NCBI GenBank assembly: GCA_002392915.1
Contig: DGHQ01000047.1
Span: 81,804-87,293 of the forward strand
Reading direction: 5' to 3'
DNA from: Bacteroidales bacterium UBA3844
Lineage (GTDB): Bacteria > Bacteroidota > Bacteroidia > Bacteroidales > Paludibacteraceae
DNA: 5,490 bases
Part shown: positions 1 to 4,317 of the stretch, piece after piece
Layout of the letters: every line of letters begins with the position of its first letter
Position numbering within the stretch: position 1 is the stretch's first letter
The notes under the pieces: model-generated
What the model saw: only the letters and a program-made list of their open reading frames with translations
The model's database searches: none
Told to the model about the DNA's origin: nothing
Translations under genes and position numbers: made by a program

Positions 1-103
1 ACCCTCAACCTTCAACCCTCAACCCTCAACCGTCAACCTTCAATCATCAACCTTCAATCATCAACCATCAACCGTCAACCTTCAACCGTCAACCTTCAAC
101 CGT
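1..103. repeat. Heptanucleotide tandem repeat (CAACCNT)n
   Basis: From base 6 the sequence divides cleanly into 14 successive 7-bp units (6-12, 13-19 and so on to 97-103). All start CAA; most read CAACCTT, CAACCGT or CAACCCT, with CAATCAT at 41-47 and 55-61. Bases 1-5 look like the end of a further unit cut by the window edge. On the minus strand this reads as GGTTGA-type heptads directly downstream of the acyltransferase stop codon. I see no open frame with a credible product. Such heptad tracts expand and shrink by slippage; no function is evident. Confidence 0.9.
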
Positions 104-104
104 C

Positions 105-125
105 TCTACGACCAAAAATCGTAGA
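105..125 (-). other. Hairpin overlapping the acyltransferase stop codon
   Basis: A perfect 7-bp inverted repeat, TCTACGA (105-111) and TCGTAGA (119-125), encloses a 7-nt loop. It contains the TAG stop codon of the acyltransferase (106-108 on the minus strand). No run of T follows on the minus strand; the transcript enters the heptad tract instead. It is therefore not a typical intrinsic terminator, though it could protect or pause the 3' end. Confidence 0.45.
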
Positions 126-993
126 AATTAAACCATTGTTCTGGATATTGGCGGACAATGGTCTCCAAAATGCCTATGTATTCCTGCATCGACGCGGATA
201 CTTTCTGCTTTCGGTTCGTCTCCTGTGCGGCGGCCTCCGCTTTTCGGCAGATAAAACGGTATTTTTTGCCGGACTCCCTGACAGCGAAAAAGAAAAATGT
301 GTCGGCACCCGTCATTGTGGCGATCTGGTGAGGTCCGGGTGGAAATGGAGCGTCGTGGCCAAGGAATTGCACCGTCTTCGCATCTTCCTCCCTGATATAT
401 CTGTCGCCCTGAAAACATACCACCTCATTGGATGCCAATGCCGATTGTATTTTGAAAATATGGTCGATATTCTCCGTGGAGACGGGAATGACACCAAATG
501 TATTGGCTCCCATCGTCGACTCCAATTTATCCTTAATCTTCTGATATTCAGCGTCGAGCATCACAACATTCAGTTTGGTGCCATACTCCTTCATAAACAC
601 TCTGCTCACCTCCCAGTTTCCAACATGAGCCCCGATCATCACAGCGCCCTTCTCCCCTCGTTTCAAATGATCAATCAGGCAATCCATTCCGTCGAACGAG
701 AAAGAGAACTCCTTTTCCAGTCCCGACGACGCTGCGATCTTATCGATTATCACCTGTCCGAAGCGATAGTAGTGTTGGAAGATTTTACCGATGGTGCACA
801 ACACCGATTTATTGTGAATCCTACGCCAATATTTCCAGCTTGCGGCTGTGGCTTTCGGCGCGAACGGCACGAAATATGGCACGACGACAAACAAGAACGC
901 ATACGCTGCGTTCAATCCTAAATGTTTGATCAAAAAGATGAAGAATCCGTATCCGAACGAACCTCCACGTGTCTTGCCATTCCAACAGGGCAT
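106..993 (-). CDS. LpxL/HtrB-like lysophospholipid (lipid A type) acyltransferase
   Basis: A 295-residue protein of the lipid A acyltransferase (LABLAT) family, membrane enzymes that transfer an acyl chain from acyl-ACP to a lipid or sugar-lipid hydroxyl. Residues 13-44 are hydrophobic, as expected for the N-terminal membrane anchor. The family's HX4(D/E) catalytic motif is H123-VGNW-E128 in GAHVGNWEV; QGDR follows at 195-198, and the C-terminal PEQWFNFYDFW (284-294) is typical of Bacteroidota members. Length fits the family. I chose the ATG at 991-993. An upstream ATG at 1198-1200 is in frame, but the 69 extra residues come from intergenic minisatellite and REP-like DNA. The gene lies downstream of fabG beyond a terminator, so it probably has its own promoter; only a weak -7-like TACATTTT is visible. 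It could act on lipid A or, as in aryl polyene/flexirubin clusters, on another acyl product. The family call is firm; the substrate is unknown. Confidence 0.88.
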   Translation of the reverse strand: MPCWNGKTRGGSFGYGFFIFLIKHLGLNAAYAFLFVVVPYFVPFAPKATAASWKYWRRIHNKSVLCTIGKIFQHYYRFGQVIIDKIAASSGLEKEFSFSFDGMDCLIDHLKRGEKGAVMIGAHVGNWEVSRVFMKEYGTKLNVVMLDAEYQKIKDKLESTMGANTFGVIPVSTENIDHIFKIQSALASNEVVCFQGDRYIREEDAKTVQFLGHDAPFPPGPHQIATMTGADTFFFFAVRESGKKYRFICRKAEAAAQETNRKQKVSASMQEYIGILETIVRQYPEQWFNFYDFWS

Positions 994-998
994 AATGG

Positions 999-1033
999 TT
1001 AAAATTAAAAATGTAGAATTAAAAATGAAAAAT
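999..1033. repeat. A/T-rich 7-bp periodic tract
   Basis: Five contiguous heptads, TTAAAAT, TAAAAAT, GTAGAAT, TAAAAAT and GAAAAAT, occupy 999-1033, immediately upstream of the acyltransferase start codon. The minus-strand version supplies the A/T-rich leader of that gene and a weak promoter-like TACATTTT. Both the 5' and the 3' side of this gene thus carry 7-bp periodic DNA of different composition. Confidence 0.6.
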
Positions 1034-1039
1034 CCACCA

Positions 1040-1054
1040 CGCCCTGAAAGGGCG
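1040..1054. repeat. Small perfect hairpin, part of a REP-like element
   Basis: CGCCCT (1040-1045) and AGGGCG (1049-1054) form a perfect 6-bp stem with a 3-nt GAA loop. It sits 5 bp before the first long REP-like copy. The core CCCTGAAAGGG resembles a dispersed palindromic element I recall from Bacteroidota genomes, but no genome-wide count is possible here. No T-run follows on either strand, so a simple terminator is unlikely. Confidence 0.6.
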
Positions 1055-1059
1055 ATAGT

Positions 1060-1140
1060 CCACAGCCTAGGGTGAGCGTAGCGTAACCCTAGGATTAGGC
1101 GACATACCACAGCCCAGGATGAGCGTAGCGTAACCATGGG
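1060..1140. repeat. Two direct copies of a 34-bp REP-like palindromic element
   Basis: Copy 1 spans 1060-1093 and copy 2 spans 1107-1140, a 47-bp period, matching at 30 of 34 positions. Both share the core GAGCGTAGCGTAACC. Copy 1 is a hairpin with perfect 8-bp arms, CCTAGGGT (1066-1073) and ACCCTAGG (1086-1093). In copy 2 the arms have decayed to CCCA and TGGG at their outer ends. The structure resembles REP elements moved by TnpA-REP (RAYT) transposases, but no such gene is in the window. Confidence 0.7.
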
Positions 1141-1414
1141 ATTTCGATGGCAACACACACGGGAATCCAATGGCAACCCACGGGAATCCAATGGCGTCAC
1201 ACGGAATCCAATGGCATCACACGGAATCCAATGGCATCACCACGGGAATCCAATGGCATCACACGGAATCCAATGGCATCACACGGAATCCAATGGCAAC
1301 ACCCACGGGAATCCAATGGCAACCCACGGGAATCCAATGGCATCACACGGAATTCGATGACAACACCCACGGGATTTCGATGGCAACACACACGGGAATT
1401 CGATGGCATCACAC
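1138..1414. repeat. Minisatellite of 13 units, 20-23 bp each
   Basis: Thirteen head-to-tail units start at 1138, 1161, 1182, 1203, 1223, 1244, 1265, 1285, 1307, 1328, 1349, 1371 and 1394. The nine interior units (2-10) share the head GGAATCCAATGG, mostly with an extra leading G. Tails alternate among CATCACAC, CAACCCAC, CAACACCCAC and close variants, which explains the length differences. Units 1, 11, 12 and 13 carry a different head, with TTCGATG in place of TCCAATG. Open frames run through the block on both strands only because stop codons happen to be absent from the unit; I see no protein here. Copy number is likely to vary between strains. Confidence 0.93.
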
Positions 1415-1427
1415 AGCCCAGAGTTAT

Positions 1428-1454
1428 AAAAAAGGGCAGAACATCCGTCTGCCC
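1428..1454 (-). terminator. Intrinsic terminator of fabG
   Basis: On the minus strand GGGCAGA (1454-1448) pairs perfectly with TCTGCCC (1440-1434) across a 7-nt loop, followed at once by six T (1433-1428). It lies 27 nt past the fabG stop codon. The stem and T-run are textbook for Rho-independent termination and argue against fabG and the acyltransferase being a simple operon. Confidence 0.88.
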
Positions 1455-1481
1455 AAATATAGATTTGATTGAATAATCCGA

Positions 1482-2210
1482 TTATGTGTAAAGACCACCG
1501 TTTACAGAGATTGTCTGACCTGTAACGTAAGCAGCCTCCTTTGTACACAAGAAACCTACGACAGCAGCCACCTCTTCAGGCTCACCGAAACGGTTGGCAG
1601 GGATCTGTTTCTTCAACTCAGCCTCATCCAAATCCTTTGTCATATCTGTACGGATGAATCCAGGAGCCACAGCGTTGACAGTGACGTTCTTCTTCGCAAC
1701 CTCCTGAGCCAAAGCCTTTGTTGCGGCGATGATACCTCCCTTAGCCAAAGAGTAGTTAGTCTGGCCAGGAAGACCCTTCAATCCTGACAGAGACACCATA
1801 TTGACGATACGTCCGAATTTCTTTCTCACCATTGGCTGAAGAAGAGCACGAGTGACGTAAAGGAATCCGTTGACTGTGATGTCGATAACGTTTCTCCAAT
1901 CCTCATTAGTCATGAACACCATGATCTGGTCGCGGCGGATACCAGCGTTGTTGACCAACACCTCTATATATTCATCCTTGTGAGCCTCCTGCCAAGCTGT
2001 GATCGCAGACTCTGTAGCCTCACAATCAGCAACGTTGAACTTGATAATCTCACCGTCGCTACCCTTCTCTCTAACCATAGCCAAAGTATTCAATGCCTCG
2101 GCCTCATTTGATTGATAGTTGATAAGCACGTAGTATCCCTGCTCTGCCAACTTGACCGAACAAGCTCTACCGATACCTCTCGAACCTCCTGTAACAAGTG
2201 CTACTTTCAT
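1482..2210 (-). CDS. fabG: 3-oxoacyl-ACP reductase (FabG-type short-chain dehydrogenase)
   Basis: A 242-residue cytosolic SDR enzyme expected to reduce 3-oxoacyl-ACP to 3-hydroxyacyl-ACP with NADPH, the first reductive step of each elongation cycle. Cofactor motif TGGSRGIG is at 7-14, NNAG at 87-90, catalytic Ser140 in NMVSLSG, and Tyr153/Lys157 in NYSLAKGG; the C-terminus VTGQTISVNGGLYT closely matches E. coli FabG. Length is normal and the ATG at 2208-2210 fits the Rossmann start MKVALVTGG. Aligned by eye without gaps to E. coli FabG, the catalytic Asn110 position holds Thr112, with Asn at 114. The IRRDQIMVFM segment and SLSGLKGLPGQTNYS resemble, from memory, FabG copies in Bacteroidota aryl polyene/flexirubin clusters rather than the housekeeping copy. 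It has its own candidate promoter and a strong terminator, so it may be transcribed alone. FabG-type function is confident; the specific pathway is inference. Confidence 0.93.
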   Translation of the reverse strand: MKVALVTGGSRGIGRACSVKLAEQGYYVLINYQSNEAEALNTLAMVREKGSDGEIIKFNVADCEATESAITAWQEAHKDEYIEVLVNNAGIRRDQIMVFMTNEDWRNVIDITVNGFLYVTRALLQPMVRKKFGRIVNMVSLSGLKGLPGQTNYSLAKGGIIAATKALAQEVAKKNVTVNAVAPGFIRTDMTKDLDEAELKKQIPANRFGEPEEVAAVVGFLCTKEAAYVTGQTISVNGGLYT

Positions 2211-2243
2211 ATCTTAATTGTTGAATTTTCACAAAAATATCTG

Positions 2244-2274
2244 CAAAACTACAAAAAACATTTGAGTTTTGAAA
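2244..2274 (-). promoter_or_regulatory. Candidate fabG promoter with overlapping inverted repeat
   Basis: On the minus strand TAGTTTTG (2251-2244) matches the Bacteroidota -7 consensus TAnnTTTG, with a near -33 element TTTC (2274-2271; consensus TTTG) 19 bp upstream. A second TAnnTTTG, TATTTTTG at 2239-2232, lacks a suitable -33. A perfect 7-bp inverted repeat, CAAAACT (2244-2250) and AGTTTTG (2265-2271), overlaps the -7 element and touches the -33 region, so a regulator could bind here. The leader would be roughly 30 nt. Confidence 0.5.
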
Positions 2275-2300
2275 ATACTTCACCCAATCAGCCCGAAATT

Positions 2301-3545
2301 TTATAGGGTCCATCTGGCAAACGACACCAAATGTACAACTCCTTCTTCCACTTTTACATCTTCTGTCTCTTCTCGGGTTATGATGTAACCTTCTGACAAT
2401 GAATATGCTTTCATTGCGGAACGAATGCCTTCCAATTCTCTCTGACGCGTCTTCTCATCATGCATCGACAAACATACCTGATAAGCCTCCGTTATCCGAA
2501 TTCCTTCACGCACAATGAAGTCGCATTCATTTCCGTCATTATGATAAAACAGCTCTTTTCCCCGACGTCGCAACTCTATATACACAGCATTTTCAAGTCG
2601 GCTTCCTTCATTTCCACTGAAACTGAACCCTATAATGCCAACAAGTGCATTGTCTATAAAATATATTTTCTTAGGACTTTTTATCTGCTCTCCCACCTTG
2701 ACATCATATTTCGGCAACAAACCAACCAAATATGTCTCCTCCAGATAAGAAATATAGTCTTTTACAGTCTCCGAACTCTTCAATCCAACAGATTTTGCCA
2801 CGGAATTATATGTAAACAGATGTGTTGCATTGCTTATCAAGTAATAAACCGTCTCCTTCAATGGTTTATCAGACATCAACCTGTATCTTACTATGATATC
2901 ACGATATATGATGTCGTTGTACAATGATTTCAAATACTCCACATTCTTGCTTCTGAGATATTGGGGAAATCCGCCATCTTTAAGGTAATCTTTCTGAACA
3001 TTTTGCAACATGGCACGTCCTTCTGTTGTGTAAAACGAATCACGTGTCACTTTAACTCCCAACAATTCCATATACTCACTCATAGAGAATGGATAAACCT
3101 CTTTACTGACATGACGTCCAGTAAGAAGAGTGCCTAATTCTCTGCTTAACATTTTAGCATTGCTTCCAGTTATAAAAACCTTATTTCCATGCTTATATAA
3201 TCTGTCGACGAAACGTTCCCAACCATCAACCATCTGTATTTCATCGAAATAGAATGTATGCTGAAGGCCAAAATCCTCTACAAAGACATCATAAAGCAAT
3301 TGAAAATCCTCAATTGTGAAATGAAGCAGACGATCATCATCAAAACTTATAAAATAATCCTTTTCTTCCCGTCGGGCTCGAATCTGTTGCATCAACACCG
3401 ATTTTCCACAACGTCTGACACCAGTAAGCACCAACACTTCCGGGCAGTCGACAAGTGTCCGATCTATATTTCTCTCTATTCCAAGATCATAATATAGATT
3501 TCGTTGGTCATATACGACCTGTCTTAACTGCTCTTTTGATATCAT
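2301..3545 (-). CDS. AAA ATPase with C-terminal DUF4143 (nuclease-like) domain
   Basis: A 414-residue protein of the AAA_14 plus DUF4143 type, abundant in Bacteroidota and without a settled function. Walker A is G42-VRRC-GKS49 and Walker B is FYFDE (98-102); a sensor-like VFITGSNAKML lies at 123-133. YPFSMSEY (151-158) and the GGFPQYL segment (191-197) are typical of the family. The C-terminal half carries E319, the ECD triad around D342 and QV at 356-357, in the order seen in PD-(D/E)XK-like folds, though catalytic activity is not shown by this alone. The ATG at 3543-3545 is 24 nt from a perfect -7 element. No signal peptide or membrane segment is seen. The gene is visibly richer in A/T than fabG and has its own promoter, so it looks like an independent unit, possibly horizontally acquired. 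Some relatives have been discussed as defence or toxin-antitoxin-like proteins; nothing here proves that. Confidence 0.92.
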   Translation of the reverse strand: MISKEQLRQVVYDQRNLYYDLGIERNIDRTLVDCPEVLVLTGVRRCGKSVLMQQIRARREEKDYFISFDDDRLLHFTIEDFQLLYDVFVEDFGLQHTFYFDEIQMVDGWERFVDRLYKHGNKVFITGSNAKMLSRELGTLLTGRHVSKEVYPFSMSEYMELLGVKVTRDSFYTTEGRAMLQNVQKDYLKDGGFPQYLRSKNVEYLKSLYNDIIYRDIIVRYRLMSDKPLKETVYYLISNATHLFTYNSVAKSVGLKSSETVKDYISYLEETYLVGLLPKYDVKVGEQIKSPKKIYFIDNALVGIIGFSFSGNEGSRLENAVYIELRRRGKELFYHNDGNECDFIVREGIRITEAYQVCLSMHDEKTRQRELEGIRSAMKAYSLSEGYIITREETEDVKVEEGVVHLVSFARWTL

Positions 3546-3568
3546 ATCTTCTTTCTTTATTTACAATG

Positions 3569-3600
3569 CAAAAATAAGAATCACGATTGACAATCGCAAC
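3569..3600 (-). promoter_or_regulatory. Promoter of the AAA/DUF4143 gene
   Basis: On the minus strand TATTTTTG (3576-3569) matches the -7 consensus TAnnTTTG exactly, and GTTG (3600-3597) is a one-mismatch -33 element with a 20-bp spacer. The start codon lies 23 bp beyond the -7 element, giving a short A-rich leader. The spacer contains a perfect palindrome (3584-3596). Confidence 0.7.
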
Positions 3601-3638
3601 TTTTTAAAAAGAATCCACATTACCAATCGGAACTTTTT
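3573..3638 (-). repeat. Imperfect 33-bp tandem duplication in the AAA gene promoter
   Basis: Two directly adjoining 33-bp units, 3573-3605 and 3606-3638, match at 26 of 33 positions. On the minus strand both begin AAAAAGTT, continue with CGATTG and share GATTCTT near their ends. The gene-proximal unit holds the -33 element and the start of the -7 element; the distal unit lacks a usable -7. Three helical turns separate equivalent positions, which would put two binding sites on the same face of the DNA. Confidence 0.75.
3584..3596. promoter_or_regulatory. Palindromic putative operator between -33 and -7
   Basis: CGATTG (3584-3589) and CAATCG (3591-3596) form a perfect 6-bp inverted repeat around a single A, lying wholly inside the promoter spacer. 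Only the CAATCG half is kept in the upstream duplicate. Its place between the promoter elements suggests a repressor site, perhaps autoregulatory; this is inference from position and symmetry. Confidence 0.45.
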
Positions 3639-3643
3639 CGATA

Positions 3644-3678
3644 GAAGGCGGATGATGGAGGGTCGACGGTGGGGAGGT
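3644..3678. repeat. Degenerate heptad tract
   Basis: Five 7-bp blocks, GAAGGCG, GATGATG, GAGGGTC, GACGGTG and GGGAGGT, follow each other between the AAA promoter region and the stop codon of the exported-protein gene. They resemble decayed versions of the heptads at 1-103, read on the opposite strand (GATGATT, GAGGGTT and GACGGTT there). The periodicity is weaker than in the left tract. Confidence 0.4.
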
Positions 3679-3683
3679 TAGAG

Positions 3684-4214
3684 TTAGAAATTTTCGTCTT
3701 TGTTTTTGGCGTCAAGATACAATTGGTAGAGGGCGAATCCAATCTTGTCCTTCTTGAATTCACGTTCATGATTCATCGGCCTCATCGACAATCTCACCTT
3801 CGCCACACCATCCTTCAGCAACAAAAAAACATCCGGAGTAATATAAAACTGAGCTGTAGATTTTATCTCCGACTCTGAAACGCCCACATAACCTATCGAA
3901 TAGCCGAACGACACGCCATTTCTGTTTCCAATCGCGTCGCCCTCCAACGTAATCACATCATCATTGAATGTTCTGATTTTCATTGTAGGATTGTCGAGAA
4001 AGATCAAACGGTCCGAAGTCACAGTAGCAATGATAAAATACGAGCTGTCTTGCTTCGAAACATTGTATTCCACATGACAACCTTCCGGCGACAACGGTTT
4101 GTGCAGATACCCCACCGTCTGCGCCACGCCAGAATGGAAACCAGCTATCACCAAAATAGCAATGATAATATATCTGACAAGATGTCTCATGAGATGGAAT
4201 TTTAACGTTAACAT
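3684..4214 (-). CDS. Small exported protein of unknown function
   Basis: A 176-residue protein that I do not recognise. The N-terminus is a Sec-type signal peptide: basic residues around HLMRHLVRY, a hydrophobic core YIIIAILVIAG (15-25), and a likely cut near VAQ (30-32). There is no lipobox cysteine, so a soluble periplasmic or outer-surface protein is expected. The mature part of about 145 residues looks beta-rich and ends in a charged tail (KNKDENF). The segment TAQFYITPDVFLLLKDGVAKVRLSM (120-144, a TPD-F-LLKDG-KVR pattern) resembles a motif common in small secreted Bacteroidota proteins of unknown role. I give the outer ATG (4212-4214); the ATG at 4188-4190 (residue 9) makes an equally good, more compact signal peptide and leaves the palindromes at 4202-4222 in the leader. 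The gene lies directly downstream of the CRISPR array on the array's transcribed strand. Confidence 0.8.
   Translation of the reverse strand: MLTLKFHLMRHLVRYIIIAILVIAGFHSGVAQTVGYLHKPLSPEGCHVEYNVSKQDSSYFIIATVTSDRLIFLDNPTMKIRTFNDDVITLEGDAIGNRNGVSFGYSIGYVGVSESEIKSTAQFYITPDVFLLLKDGVAKVRLSMRPMNHEREFKKDKIGFALYQLYLDAKNKDENF
4202..4211. promoter_or_regulatory. Perfect 10-bp palindrome at the gene start
   Basis: TTAACGTTAA (4202-4211) is perfectly self-complementary and directly follows the outer ATG on the minus strand; 3 bp away lies a second palindrome, AACTAGTT (4215-4222). With the ATG at 4190 as start, both would be leader sequences. They may be operator-like sites, though A/T-rich palindromes of this size can occur by chance. 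Confidence 0.3.
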
Positions 4215-4219
4215 AACTA

Positions 4220-4256
4220 GTTAGCTTACGGGATTATATACCTCGGGAAAGCTAAC
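4220..4256 (-). promoter_or_regulatory. 8-bp inverted repeat in the leader between CRISPR array and exported-protein gene
   Basis: GTTAGCTT (4220-4227) and AAGCTAAC (4249-4256) are perfect inverted repeats separated by 21 bp. As RNA from the minus strand they would form a stem ending 5 nt before the outer ATG. Neither strand shows a T-run after it, so it is not a standard terminator. Possible roles are a translational control hairpin, a bipartite operator or a CRISPR trailer structure. Confidence 0.5.
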
Positions 4257-4267
4257 GAAATCGGGGG

Positions 4268-4275
4268 CAAAGATA
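4268..4275 (-). promoter_or_regulatory. Candidate -7 element for the exported-protein gene
   Basis: TATCTTTG on the minus strand matches TAnnTTTG exactly, 54 bp upstream of the outer ATG. No good TTTG lies 19-21 bp further up; that position falls inside the degenerate terminal CRISPR repeat. The promoter is therefore uncertain, and the gene could instead be reached by read-through from the array. Confidence 0.4.
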
Positions 4276-4286
4276 CTAATTTTGAA

Positions 4287-4317
4287 GTTTCTTATTCCAA
4301 TATGGTTCGATTAAAAG
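4287..4317 (-). repeat. Degenerate terminal CRISPR repeat
   Basis: This 31-bp copy keeps the CCAATATGG to GATTAAAAG part exactly but reads GTTTCTTATTCC where the consensus has GTTTCAATTCC: one extra base plus changes. On the minus strand the ATTGAAAC handle is lost, so any crRNA whose handle came from this copy would be abnormal. It marks the leader-distal (oldest) end of the array. Confidence 0.9.

Noticed and set aside
136..921. Plus-strand open frame of 261 codons opposite the acyltransferase
   Set aside because: It lies wholly antisense to a gene with clear family motifs and has no recognisable domain.
994..1200. N-terminal extension of the acyltransferase to an ATG at 1200
   Set aside because: The extra 69 residues are translated minisatellite and REP-like DNA; family members start near the first hydrophobic segment, which the ATG at 993 supports.
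1138..1414. A second CRISPR array
   Set aside because: Units are contiguous with no unique spacers between them, so this is a tandem minisatellite.
1136..1548. Repeat-rich open frames on both strands giving NPMASHGIQWHH-like or CDAIGFRVMPLDS-like peptides
   Set aside because: They exist only because the 20-23 bp unit lacks stop codons in several frames; unit lengths vary by 1-3 bp, so no frame is preserved, and no start signal or product is credible.
2460..2927. Plus-strand open frame of 155 codons opposite the AAA ATPase
   Set aside because: Antisense shadow of a gene with intact Walker motifs; its composition is not protein-like.
4220..4256. Intrinsic terminator for the CRISPR transcript
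   Set aside because: The 8-bp arms are separated by 21 bp and no T-run follows on either strand, so I list it as a possible control structure only.
4215..4286. CRISPR leader on the left flank
   Set aside because: The adjoining repeats are the degenerate ones and the repeat's handle points to minus-strand transcription; both place the leader at the other end.
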